Assembly: GCA_964036315.1 (NCBI GenBank)
Contig: OZ038482.1
Location: 12,119,989 to 12,183,988 of the forward strand
DNA from: Acanthosepion esculentum
Lineage: Eukaryota > Mollusca > Cephalopoda > Sepiida > Sepiidae
DNA: 64,000 nucleotides
Direction: 5' to 3'
Part shown: positions 23,950-35,832 of the stretch, one piece after another
Numbering within the stretch: the first letter of the stretch is position 1
Layout of the letters: each line of letters begins with the position of its first letter
Position numbers and translations under genes: made by a program
Notes under the pieces: model-generated
What the model saw: the letters and a program-made list of their open reading frames with translations, nothing else
What the model was told of the DNA's origin: nothing
Database searches by the model: none

Positions 23950-25940
23950 GCAAAACACATATATATGTATGTATAATTTCCTATAAAACTGGTCTGTGAG
24001 AGTGAAGGAAATTCTCAATGAGAAGAAAGAAAAGGATAAAAAGAGGGCAGTTGAATATTTTAAGATTTTTTTTTCCTTGCAAAATGAAGTGAGAAAATTG
24101 CTTCTTTAATAGTTTTTTTTTTTTAAGTTTAAGTGTAAATTCATTGGATTTCAGAACAATTCAATTTGAACTTGAGAAAAAGTCAGTTTTTTTTTGTTGC
24201 TTTTTTTTTTTTTTTTTTGAAAATGAATGAAAACCTGCTGGTGTTGGTATTTCTACCAATCATTTGAATAGTGGATGCTATGAATAAATGAATGAATTGG
24301 GCATCAATGGCCAGAGTGTTGTTGTTTGCTCATGGGCTCAAACCCGAGCCAACCATGTCCGGTCACATGGCTAAGTAAAGAACAACATCTTTACTTGATG
24401 AGCCACAACAGCCACACCTTTGATATACTCTGTGGTTGAGGTTTGCAAAAACAATAACAAGGTCAACTGAACAGTCAATCAAACTTTAAAACAGCAATGA
24501 GAAGTTTCCCAGAGAAAATGTTTCGCATTGTAGCATTGACGGGAAACTACTTTCCTCATTTCTGTTTGAAAAATAATTACCTCATAGATACTGTGGATTT
24601 TATAAGTCTGAAAAGAGGGAGGGATTTTTGTTAATGACTTAATGATAACAAGTTTCCTTTATCCTAAACCCGGGAATGAAATTGTACTTAAATTGTGGCC
24701 TTCCAGTAAAAATGCTCTACCATAAAAGCTGTCATTTCCACAATTACAAAATAATACCCACATTGAGCTTTGTCCCCTAAAATCTGATTTCTGGACAATA
24801 TAATTTTCTTTGAGTAGGCCAATGTGAAACTTTTAGGTGCAGAGTGTGAATGTCATCAAGGATGGGGAGGAGACAAACAGGCACAGCAGTGTCAAGAAGA
24901 AAGTGGAATCGATTTCAAGAAAATATTTAGAAATGTCTTCTAACCTCCAAAACATTAGAAAATATAAGCTTTTTTTACTTTGATCTCAGGCAGCCTTCTT
25001 TATTATTTCTGCCAATATTTTGAGGAATTTCAACAGAGTGTAGAAGCCAACTTGAAAATAAATGTTAAACTAAAATACTGTTTTAAACTGAAACGGTTTA
25101 CCATTTTTCAGCAGCCAGCATGCGATGTAGGAATTTACAATATCAGGGACAGGCATTGTCCATGACAGGTAAATATGTGAAGGGGTTATTCTGACAAAAA
25201 GACATCAACCTCATTCTACCCAACATGCATAGCTGCTACTTGGGCAGGGGGATTTAGATATGACTTGTGAATTGTAAAAGTTTCTGAAATTTCAATCACT
25301 ATGACTGTATATGGTTTAGCTTCTACAATCACCAAAAACCAGGTAATGTTGTCAGAAATAATAAAGAAGTTTGTTTTTATTGTATGAGATTAAAAAAAAA
25401 GAAAAAGAAAAAAAAAGGTGTGTGAAAATATATTGGTCTCTGAAGATGACTGATTAGCTTAAACAACTGAACTGATGGCCTCGAACAGTGAGTTAAGTTG
25501 AAAGCTAATCAGGAAGAAAAACAATTTGGATTAAGGCTTTGCTTCCCTTGCACCCACCCATGCCAAACATGAGATGTAATATGAATGTGTGTAACAATGA
25601 ACAAATCAGGGAGAGATGAATAGTTGCTTTTAGTGAAAGGTGTTGAATGCTGAAGGCTTCAGTGTTGACCTTCCTGGCCTGGATGTGCTAGAAAGCGTGA
25701 TGGCTCAGTTCAGACTGAAAGAGAAAGAAAGAAAGAATTAAAATAGACAATAAAGGTTATTTAGGGCCAATGTAAACTGATGTTTTATTAAAAATGCCTT
25801 TAAAACATAAAATCCTGGTCTCTTAAACTTTTCAGGCATAACTGTTAGTTTCACAATAAACTCAATCGTCAAATGCCAAAATAAAATGGTTCAATAAATT
25901 CAACTAATTAGTAGGCCCAATTACAAGCACCCCCTTTTCC
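23950..25940. other. Unassigned intergenic DNA
   Basis: Apart from the SINE at 24297, I see AT-rich sequence, T and A homopolymers (24100-24220; 25391-25415) and short ORFs without recognised domains. Confidence 0.4.
24297..24415 (-). mobile_element. tRNA-derived SINE (diverged)
   Basis: Minus strand: TGGCTCATCAAGTAAAGATG (A-box-like), then about 50 nt later GGTTTGAGCCCATGAG (B-box-like). Spacing fits a tRNA head. The body is short and degraded. Confidence 0.55.
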
Positions 25941-25949
25941 ACCGTTAAA

Positions 25950-26165
25950 TTGGTGGCAGTAATACCGAAAGTTGGTGCCTACCGAATAGAAAGTATTTTC
26001 TTGTTCCATTTTATCAGGAGTAAATGGACACAACAAGTACTTGTTCTTATTCATAGATTTAATAGAGAAGAAATTGAAAACATCATCCTCCCTGAATTAG
26101 ACAGCTTCCTCAATAGAAGATTAGAGTTTGTTAGTAAGCCACCACCTGAAGGGTTGAGAAGATAG
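25950..26165 (+). CDS. Unidentified coding-like ORF, possibly a terminal exon
   Basis: The second half has the composition of a real protein: QQVLVLIHRFNREEIENIIL then PELDSFLNRRLEFVSKPPPE and GLRR before TAG. It is helix-prone, charged, with few low-complexity codons, in contrast with neighbouring ORFs. An acceptor-like ttccattttatcag ends at 26016, so the plausible exon is 26017-26165 (phase 1 start). I do not recognise the family. No partner exon was identified. It may be an exon of an unknown gene, a processed fragment, or chance. Confidence 0.28.
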   Translation: MVAVIPKVGAYRIESIFLFHFIRSKWTQQVLVLIHRFNREEIENIILPELDSFLNRRLEFVSKPPPEGLRR

Positions 26166-26349
26166 TGGTTGTAGTCAGCTCCTACAAATTGGTAGAATTT
26201 GTTGCATTGTTTTTATTTTGGCATCTGATGACTGAGTTTACCATGAAACTGACAGTAAAACCTGAAGGTTGGCAGAGACTGTGATTTTAAATGCATCTTT
26301 AATAACAGTGAATTTTGTAGCAGCTCTATCTTTGACATTGACAACTGTT

Positions 26350-26460
26350 TAAAGAAAGAAAAAGAAAAGAGAGAGAAAAAAGAGAGAGAAAAAAGAGAGA
26401 GAAAAAAGAGAGAGAAAAAAGAGAGAGAAAAAAGAGGAAAAAGAAAAAAAGAGAAAAACA
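26350..26460. repeat. GA/A-rich tandem repeat
   Basis: A unit near 14 bp, gagagagaaaaaa(g), is repeated about five times, then degenerates into purine-only sequence. Confidence 0.9.
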
Positions 26461-26671
26461 AATGGGTTAAGTTGTAACAATTATCACTATATGAATATTA
26501 ATTTTATATTATACATATTCTATAAATTAATTAGTTCAAATGTTCAAAGGACTTTTCAGTTAATTTGACAAATGGAGAAGCATAATTTTGAATACAGCTT
26601 CCTTATTTACAGGAAAGATTTCAGCAATGAAAAAAAAAAAAAAATTAATTCAAAACAAAAGAGGAATGGAT

Positions 26672-27180
26672 TACCGTATCTCACTGCTTATAAGACGCTC
26701 TGAGGCATTATTAGATGCCCCCCAAATTTTGAAGGAAGAAATTAGAAAAAAGATTTTTCCTTGTACTGCATAGCCCACCCCAATATCCTCAATTTTCCCC
26801 ACTGAATAGCATATTTCAGCATGAAAACCTGACTAATCATGACAAATTCATCACAGACTGAGAACAAGTACCAAATTTATAGTAATTATTCAGAATGTCA
26901 TAATTAGAAAAGAAGTTAGAGTGTATAACACGACTGAAACATAAACCTTATTGCAGCATGAAATCCTCACTAATCAGGAAAAATTCAGCACAAACCAAAA
27001 GATAGAAAACCAATTTTAAATTAGAGACATGGTTCAAAATCGGATGTAACTAGGGAGAGGATGCTCATCCCACACCCAAACTTATAAGCCCCATCATTGA
27101 CCTTCAATTTATAGGATGCAGGGCAGCTTTTGGAGATATTTTATAGGGAACAAAATGTGTCTTATAAGCAGCAAAGCAGT
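26672..27180. mobile_element. MITE with CTGCTTATAAGAC ends
   Basis: CACTGCTTATAAGACGCTCTG near 26682 is matched inverted by GTGTCTTATAAGCAGCAAAG near 27157-27176. An internal CTTATAAGCCCC sits at about 27078. About 500 bp, no ORF of interest. Non-autonomous DNA transposon; superfamily undecided. Confidence 0.65.
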
Positions 27181-27261
27181 CCTTCAATTGTTTTGTTGAA
27201 GAGCCTTCAATTTTGATACCTGAAAGGACAGACATGACATTAGATATATCCACAAGTATAG

Positions 27262-27296
<35 letters not shown>

Positions 27297-28814
27297 AACT
27301 AGTTTAGGTCATTTCATATTATCTTGATATTAGAAGGGAATATATTTTTGATATAAAAAAAAGAAAAGAAGAAAAAAGTGGGGCTAATAATTCTTTGATT
27401 GGTGAATTCTAACTGATCTGAAAATATTGAACCAGATGATCTACAAAATTTCTGTGTTAACATTGAATAAGCCATTTTGTATTCTGAATGAGTATCATTC
27501 AAGATTTTAGCAATATGCTCATTAACCACAACCAATCCCTGTAGGTATGCTGATTGAACACAGATTCTTACAACTCCTGTATACTTGACAAAACAGTTGT
27601 TTGGACCGAGCACATGAGTTTCTCATTAGAATTTTAAAATTGGAGGAAATTTTCAATTCTAATTAAAAATCCTAAAACAAGTGGCTTTTAATACAAATTA
27701 AATCATTTCATATTGGTATTTATGGTTAGTAAATAATTTAGATTTATCATAAAAAGAAAGATTTAATATCAAGTTTAATGATGCTATTTTAGATTAAAGT
27801 TCTTTCTGGTCAGTGTCCTTTTTTCTTTTTTTTTTTTTTTTTAATATTTTTTTATTAAATGTCTATTTAATATTAGTTATAGAAATGAAGAAATTGAAAA
27901 ACATTTCATATTTTTCTCCTCTCCCCAAAACATGGCACAATGGCTTTGTGGAGATTTTGGGTGGAAATGAAAAAAAAAAAATGAATAAATAAATAAAAAA
28001 GCACACAAAAGAGAAATCAAGACAGACACACAGACTGAAGAGTGTGTACACACACACAAAATACCCTGTTACAAAAGGAAAGAAATCCAAGCAAGTAGTT
28101 TGTGTTTGCATTGAAAGAAGAAAGAATTAAAGAAAAGAGAGAAGTTAGTAATGTCAGTTGTCTTGCAGAACCAAATTCTAGCAAAGAAAAGAGCATTAAC
28201 CACACACTGGGAGGGAGAGAGGGAGGGAGAGAGAGAGAGAATATATTTAGTTCCATCAAAACAAGAACAGACAGAGGTTCTAATTTTTTTTTCTTTTTTT
28301 GTATTAATTATACACTTAAGATTTCTCCAAGGCCTTTCACAGAAGATAGCTGTTTGGATTCAACTAGCATGAATGATAAATAAAAGCACACCACTGATGT
28401 TGAGTTGGAAAGCCATATTTTGATTCTGAAAAGAAATTCATTTGACAGACATTGGAAGTTATACTTTTGTAAATGTAGATTTCTTCAGAAATCACATTTG
28501 AGTGACAATAAGGAAGAATAGATTTCTGTGATTGCAGAAGAGACACGATTGTTTCCAATTTTAGAGAAAAATTAAAGACATATTTTAGAGAAATATAAAC
28601 AGGATGAAAGATAATCATCTGTTTTTTTTTAAGGTTGCTGATTTTGATGAACCCGGTTTAGAGTTTTGAAAATCATTTTGAGCATTTAAGGGCTGACTAT
28701 GAAGAAAATACACTTTAATACAAACCAGTCCTGTTTTAGGTCAGATGATTTGGATTGTGATTACAATTCCAATGCAATAAATTATAACCATGAAATATTA
28801 GTGTTGGAGCCTTT

Positions 28815-29016
<202 letters not shown>

Positions 29017-29017
29017 G

Positions 29018-29453
29018 ACATGTGGCACGAGTGGTTAGAATGTTCGCTTTCTAGCCATGAGACCCATGTTCAAATCTCACCAGGGTTGATCTGTCAGGAA
29101 AGTGACTTCTAAATGTTATTGGTCTCGAGGAGGCAATCTCAACATATAGCACCTTTGGGAAGTGCCTGGAAAACATACCACAGGTTGACCCAAACCTTGT
29201 GAGTGAAATAGGGTAGATGGAACCCTTTGGGAGCTGTTGATAGTTGTGCCAACACAAAGTCACAAGCCATCATCATCAAGGGTTTGAGCATGATGGCCTT
29301 GTACAGACTGCTGATCATGCTCTGTCTCCCAGAAACTGTACCTAAGGTCCGCTCAGCCTAGTTGTAGTATAAACCACAGGTGGGCTGTGTGGGTGTTGAA
29401 CAAACACAAATGTGTCTGAGGTAGTAGACAGGAATCCTTGGACAGAAGTGGCG

Positions 29454-29455
<2 letters not shown>
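29018..29455 (+). mobile_element. SINE family A, copy 3 (most complete)
   Basis: The tRNA-like head is well preserved: GGCACGAGTGGTTAGAATG (A box), then ATGTTCAAATCTCACC (B box). These are followed by TTGATCTGTCAGGAAAGTGA, GCACCTTTGGGAAGTGCCTG, TTGTAGTATAAACCACAGGT, and a 3' CA microsatellite. It is flanked by TA and CA microsatellites on the two sides. Confidence 0.85.

Positions 29456-29482
<27 letters not shown>
29456..29482. repeat. (CA)n microsatellite
   Basis: About 13 CA units between SINE family A copy 3 and the left end of the second mariner. Confidence 0.97.
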
Positions 29483-29486
<4 letters not shown>

Positions 29487-30912
29487 GGGTGTATCAAAAT
29501 ACTCTTTGGTAGCAGGTTCCTCACACCAAAACAAAGACAAAAGTCCACATAAACATGTCTGCAAATCCTTTGTTTTTGAGTTATGTTTAAAGAAAGTTTA
29601 TGGCAGATAGTGCATGTTGCCTTGTAGACTAGGTTACATTTGTCATTCATGTACATTTATGGGTAGTCTGTCTTCAACGTTTAATGTGTAGTAGTGAGTT
29701 AATGGAGAAGTGTTCCATTTAACAATGTCAGGATATTCATATCATGAGAAGGCAGATATGATTTTTACATGTGGCTTTGTGAATAGTAATGACATAAGGC
29801 TGTATGAGGGTGTGTTTTCAGCCTGAAGGCGGCTGAGTCATCCAACCTTGAGACAGGATCCGTAGCAGCACAAACTACGGATCGAGGAAGACCGAGATCT
29901 GCTCATACACCCGAACAAAAAGAACATATTCTAAAGGCTGCCAAAGACAATCCAGGTAACAGCTCACATCAAGTGGTCCTAGCATGTTATACATCTCACA
30001 GTACCACATGGAGGGTACTTCAAAAGTAGCTCCTGTATCCATATCATTTGCAACATGTGCAGGGTCTTTCACCCTCTGATCACTCACCATGGGAGAACAT
30101 TGCCAATGGTTTATTGCACAAACTGGAGATCCATTGTTTGTCTCTTCAGTCTTGTTTATGGATGAGGCAACCTTTAGAAGAGATGGAATAACAAATTTAC
30201 ACAAACAAAATTTGTTGGTGGTTCGGAATCACAGATTAGACACCAGCATCAGTTTATGATTAATGTGTGAGCTGGAATTGTAGGTGACTGGTAGGTCCAT
30301 ATGTTCTCCCAGCAGCTATCTATAGGTACTTTATTTTACACATTTCCAGATCTGCTAGAGGATGTACCCCTGATAATGTGAAGATGGATGTGGTTCATGC
30401 ATGATGGAGCTCCAGCACATTTTAGTCACTGTTCTTGATGGACTGGCCGACATCTACCATGAAAAATGTATAGGTTGGGGAGGACGGGTTTCATAGCCTG
30501 TATGTTCTCCCAAACTTAATCCTTTGGATTTTTAATAATGCAGAGACACTTCACCAATGTGTCATGGGGGCCTGCAAAACCATTCGACACTGTGTAGGAG
30601 TATTTGAAAGGGTTTGCCAGTCAATGATCTGATGGCTGCATGCATGTGTAGAAGCAAGCAGAGGACATTTTGAACATTTGTTGCTGTGTTGAGGTATGAC
30701 GATGGCCTTTTGGACATATGTTTATATGGACATTTGACCTCGTTTTGGTGCCAGGAACCCGACCTCAAAGTTTGTAAAAGTATTCGGGATTGTATCTCGG
30801 ATTGTACATTTAACAGTGTCTACTGTAAACTTAAAAAACAAAGGATTTGCAGACATATGTTTATATGGACTTTTATCCTTGCTTTGCTGTGAGGAACCCC
30901 AAAGCTTGCATG
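29483..30912 (+). mobile_element. Decayed mariner-like transposon 2, duplicated right end
   Basis: Long inverted arms: 29500-29576 (TTTGGTAGCAGGTTCCTCAC through CAAATCCTTTGTTTTT) matches inverted 30835-30910. A second, direct copy of the right arm is at 30702-30795. Plus-strand transposase pieces: AHTPEQKEHILKAAKDNPG, YPYHLQHVQGLSPSDHSPW (helix-turn-helix and linker region) and, further on, a stretch equivalent to the DGAPAHFS...RWIGRGG region. There are many stops and frameshifts. The family encodes a cut-and-paste DDE/D transposase; this copy cannot. Confidence 0.8.
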
Positions 30913-30929
30913 TATATTAAGGCATGAGA

Positions 30930-33900
30930 CAAAGCTAAAATAATTGGAATTAGTATTTTATTTACTAGAAATTTTTTTCTCTCAGAATAATTAGACTGAA
31001 GACTAAATTTAATTTCAAGACTTTTATTGTTCTTTCAACTAATGTTTTCAAACTTAGTGCATAAATTTATAGACTTGTCCAACTTTGAAGAAACTGCCAA
31101 ACAAGGAATGGTCATTCTGTTGTACATGATCAATAACATCCAGCAGAAACAACTACAGAAAGATGTCAAATTGATGAATTTGTCAATTTTGTGCTCTTGA
31201 CAACTTTATGTGTGTTGTAACCTAGGGAAGGTTACTGAATAGAATAATCAAATGATGGTTGGTAATGAACAATAATACTTAGGACAAGAACAACAGATAT
31301 AAGATTCGCAAGCAGCATGTAGAAGTAGTAGTCAACTGATAGAAGTGAGTCAAGTGAATTCCACAATGAATCTCCAACTCTAGACCAACAGTATTTACTA
31401 CTGTATTTATGTAAATGGGGACATACCAATTATCCTCCATAGGTATGCTACAACAATGTGTTATGCCATGCAATTTCCCAGCTCCCTGAATAGCAAAGGT
31501 AAATAAGACGAGAGAAAAAAAAAAAAAAAAAAATCAAGCTTTATAATTATTTATTGAGTATGGACTTTGGTTCAAATGGATGAGACGGTAATTTTAAATA
31601 TTCATGGCTAATAAAAATATTTAAGAATTTAAATCCCAATTTTAATGCGAGATATGAGCGAGTTTTTTTTTATTACGGGGGGTGGGAGGATGACAGAAGA
31701 ATCAAAGAACTTTCAGGCCAGCAAAGGTCACAGAGGAATATTTATGTCTTGTAGCTCTCAAACACCTGAAGTTTATTTATCATACAGGTAGTTCTTACAT
31801 AAAGAAAGTTCAGCCAGCCTAATTTATTTGACTTATAGAATATCTGGTAGGCTAACATTTAACCTGATAGATAACCAGTATTCAGAGTCTAATTCCATAA
31901 CATGGTAATATTAAATAGAATCAGGAATGGGTCTTATATACGCCAGTGAAACCGGTATTTATCCTTGTTTTTTCTCCTGATACAATTGAATAGTTTTGTT
32001 TTTTCGTTGATAAGTGAAAATCCAATGCCAATTTGTTGATGTGTAAAAGCCGAGTTGCCCAGTTGCCGCATAATGACGATGGCAATGCAGAAAAGAGTTC
32101 CAAGGAATCAAAAGAGGAAATGGGTTTTGTATGGTGCCAGAAAGCTCACAAACACCACAAATGGATAATGTCTGCACAGGGGCAGGAAGAAGAGAGCAGC
32201 AGCAGCAGCAGCAGCATTAAAATAAAAATCATACAAGAAGCAGAGGAAAGGTAATAAAGAAAAATGGCTGGCAAAAATCATGAATTATAATAATGCAGCA
32301 TAGATATTTTCATTCTTAATTTCAAACTATATTAGGGCGCACTTTAAAAAAACAAAAAAAACACACACAATAGTAGAGAGCAAGAAAAAGAAAACGCGGA
32401 ATTCATAAAAAAGAGAAAAAGAAAAAAAGCATTTAAAGAATTAAATTTCTAGAAATGTTGTAAAGTCTATTTTGTGAATTTTAATCATTTTATAATTTTA
32501 TTTCCATGTATTAATCTCATGTGAATAATTTTAAAAAGAACTATTATTCACATCAGTGATCTTTCTTTAAAAAATAACATCAACATGGAGAAATTTTTTA
32601 TTCCTTCTGTAAAAAGGAGGAATGAATGAATGAGCCAATCAGTTAAATTAATCCGATTAAAACATCCTTGTCTAAAAATCAAAACTTGAATGAGAACTTT
32701 GTAAAATATCACAAATTCTTTCAGTTTATAATTTTAAAATTTTATTTCTAAGCAGAGATAAGAATTAAATCTGGTTTGGATAATTGACTCTTTTGCTCTT
32801 GAAGAACGTGAGGAACATAAATAAATTATTGATGGGTTTTCATTCTAAGAAGTTGAAGACTCTTAATTCATTTCTTTATCCACTAAAATAAAATTGAAAC
32901 CTCACCCCCACAAAAATTTCTGATCTAATTTACATTCAAGTTAAGGCTGTAAATGTTATGTATCTAATAAGTTTAGTTTGCCACACGTGTGAAGCATTCA
33001 GTGAGACTATAGCTAACTATTTTTTAAAACCAAGTTTCTAATTCTTACTCCACAAAGATATACTCCACATTTATATTTCTTAGATTTTTCTAAATTTACA
33101 CTTTGCTGTCTCGAGATAAACAAATCAGAAACGTTTTGCCTTGTAGCATTACAGCAGAAAAGAATAAGAATAAAAGAACCACCACCAGGAATAAAAAATT
33201 CAGATAGCATATTTTTCTTTATTACGTTTCTTGAATTTCTAGACTGGTAGATGCAATTTATGGCTTTTACACAAAGAGGCCATCTAATTGAACATGTGTA
33301 TCCAATAAAAGAACATTTAGAATAATAAAAGTATTGAAATGTCATCAGTAATTGACATTAAATTTAAGGTAGCAGAAAGTAGCCCATCAACACAACCTTC
33401 TAACTAAAGGAATTGTGTACAAAATTCGGTGTCCCTTTAGCAAATGACACAAATTGTGGTTAAGGAGTCAGAATCATATGATCTCATTCTACTTGATTTA
33501 TTAAACACTAATTAACAGGTTAATTAAGCAGCATGACAATAATTTAAATATAAAATTAAGATAACAGCAACAATAGTGTGAAAACATAAAATGCATTGAG
33601 AGAGAGAGAGAGAGAGAGAGACAAACACACACACGCAAAAAAAATCAATCACTGTAATAAGTAGCAAAGAAAGAAAGAAAAAAGGCACCAAAGGGTGAAT
33701 GAATGGACGAATGAATTAATGAATAATCCTGAGAAGAGAACAAAACTTACAAAAGCAATGGGGTCCAGTGTTCGGGTCTGCATGTAAACGAAAATAACAG
33801 CGGCTCAAACATCAACAGTAAACAAGTTTAACAACACACGCACACGCTTTTAAACTATTACACAATCTCAACAACAGCGGTGGGCCATAAAAAAAATAAA

Positions 33901-34606
33901 AAAGAAACAAAACAAAAACAAACATCAGTGAAACAAAAATTCTTTTACAAAGTGACAAAGACATGCATTTGAACAAATCAACTAGAAAAGCTACAAGGTG
34001 GAAGGGACAAAGAATACAATTTTGCTTTCTTTTCACTTGGGAAGAAAGAGGATTTAACATTAAGGAATAAGATTTGGTGATGCAGTTGAAAAATCTTCAA
34101 TATTTTGCCAATTTTTCAAGCCTCTTCATTTTAAGGTCAATGTTTCAGTAATTTCACAATGCAGAAAAGCTTTTCGTTTCATTTGTTTAATACAGATTCT
34201 GACTTTCTTAAACTCTTAAATTTGCTTTGGGTCTTCTACAGGATTAAGGAAGGAATGTTTTTAGCTTTAATCTCCAGCTCTGCTAATCCCTTTTTAAATT
34301 CAGGTAAATGATAAGAGAAGGGAGGACAAAAAGAAAGTTTCCTATATGGAAAAATTAGTTGTACAATAGTTATTAAATGAGAATCTGATATCGAATAAAT
34401 ACTCGTGATTAAAAGAATGTCATTAAGATTGAAGAATTTAGCGTACTTAATAAAGAGACTAGCAGTTTATACAATCTTTCATAATGGGTAAAATTTATGA
34501 AACAAATATATCATCTTTAATCATTTTAATATTTATAAAAATAACAGAGCAAATTCTAGATTCAAGGGAGGAAAGGTAAGAAAGAAAAAAAAATTATAAT
34601 TGCACT
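30930..34606. other. Non-coding stretch, possibly including the STAG 3' UTR
   Basis: AT-rich and comparatively free of recognisable repeats, with an AGC run (32198-32214) and a GA/CA microsatellite (33598-33634). If the terminal STAG exon at 34607 is right, the minus-strand 3' UTR would lie from 34606 downwards. Several AATAAA signals occur on that strand and I cannot choose one. Open frames here look like chance. Confidence 0.35.
33598..33634. repeat. GA/CA microsatellite
   Basis: About 11 GA units followed by a short CA run. Confidence 0.95.
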
Positions 34607-34645
34607 TTAAGGCGGGGAGGTTTTGGCGGTTCTTATTGGCCCTCT
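34607..34645 (-). CDS. STAG: Candidate terminal STAG exon (tentative)
   Basis: Exon k ends in phase 0, so the last exon must start in phase 0. Here an acceptor-like ccacattacag-ag is followed by 12 codons, [12 protein letters not shown], and TAA. The segment is distinctly more GC-rich than its surroundings. The pyrimidine tract is weak and no homology is recognised, so this could be wrong. A competing candidate is rejected below. If true, the protein lacks the vertebrate-type FFDP...VLGVSMF end. Confidence 0.33.
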   Translation of the reverse strand, partial: RGPIRTAKTSPP

Positions 34646-35798
34646 CTCTGTAATGTGGGCTGTGGCAATGTTTCAAGGTAACGAAAGGGGTAGGTATCTG
34701 ACCACAAACAATTTAACTACTCAAACGCACAACTGATTTATCTCCCTTAGTTCTTAATTACTATATGTCTTGAAAAATAAAAAAAAAAGGTGAAAAAGAA
34801 AAAGGTTTTAATTTCTAACATCCACTGTGTTACAGTTTTGACCAAATTCTTTTAATCTGAGAATTGTGTATACGCATTTATGACACATCAACTTTTGCAT
34901 CTTGTTTAATAAGTGATAATAAATGATGCCAGAGTTAATTTGAAAAAGAAAAGCGTTATGAAGTGTGAATTCCTTTATATTTTATCCCCACTGGTAGTCA
35001 TTTATCTTGCTTACAGAGAGCTGCCCTAAACTTACTACTTGGGCATTTATATAGTTATGCATTAGCTATGCTAATTAGGCATTCATTTATATATCATTAC
35101 ATCTCATTAAAACACAGGGGTCTTATATGCCCCAGGTAATTTGTCACTTCTGATCCTTAATTCATTTTGGGGGTTTCTTTGATATTCACTATCTTCAGAG
35201 GCATCAATGGAGATCTCAACCTGTCTTGCCTTGTCTCATATTCAAAATAGTTTTCTTTATTCATCAACTGTTCAGAAGTTTCAGAATATTCATTCTGGCT
35301 ATCTTTGTCATCCATACGTTCATCTTCAGGCATTTCATCCTGTAAAGGTGGGTTTCGCTTTTGTTTTACAAAATCATTATTTGAAATATCAGTTGACATT
35401 TCTTCGTTACTCCCCCACCCCTCGTATTCATCTCATGACTTTATTTGATCTGCATGGCCATGTATGATATTTCAATTTCTTCTTATTACAGTTGTGTTGT
35501 TTCCTTTTTGGGAATTAATTCTTATTTTTTTTTTTTTTTATGCCACATTCTTTCATCAGTAGAATATGACATAATTAAAGGAGCTCTGATTTCACTTCCC
35601 ATTAAGGCAGATGGGCTCTCTAACTTTCCCGTATGTGGAATAGTGTGGTAACTTAAAAGCAGTCTCGGTAGGAAAATTCTCGGGCATTGTCAGATACCAG
35701 GTTTTTTGGTCCTCCATTTCTAAAGAATGTGTCTTTTAAAATTTGTTTTACAGTAGCACTTTTTTTGTCAGGTACACAAATTAACTTCTTCTAGCCTG

Positions 35799-35832
<34 letters not shown>

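Noticed and set aside
33013..33345. 110-codon minus-strand ORF
   Set aside because: No domain, poor composition for a protein, no splice sites in phase with STAG; judged chance.
34170..34240. Alternative terminal STAG exon after the acceptor ccttaatcctgtag, encoding KTQSKFKSLRKSESVLNK then stop
   Set aside because: The acceptor is good and the phase fits, but it is AT-rich with no similarity to STAG. The GC-rich segment at 34607-34645 comes first in transcription order. It remains an alternative.
35157..35399. 80-codon acidic minus-strand ORF considered as a STAG C-terminal exon
   Set aside because: No polypyrimidine tract or usable acceptor precedes it, a stop lies just upstream in frame, and it continues the order of the gypsy pol (post-integrase tail).
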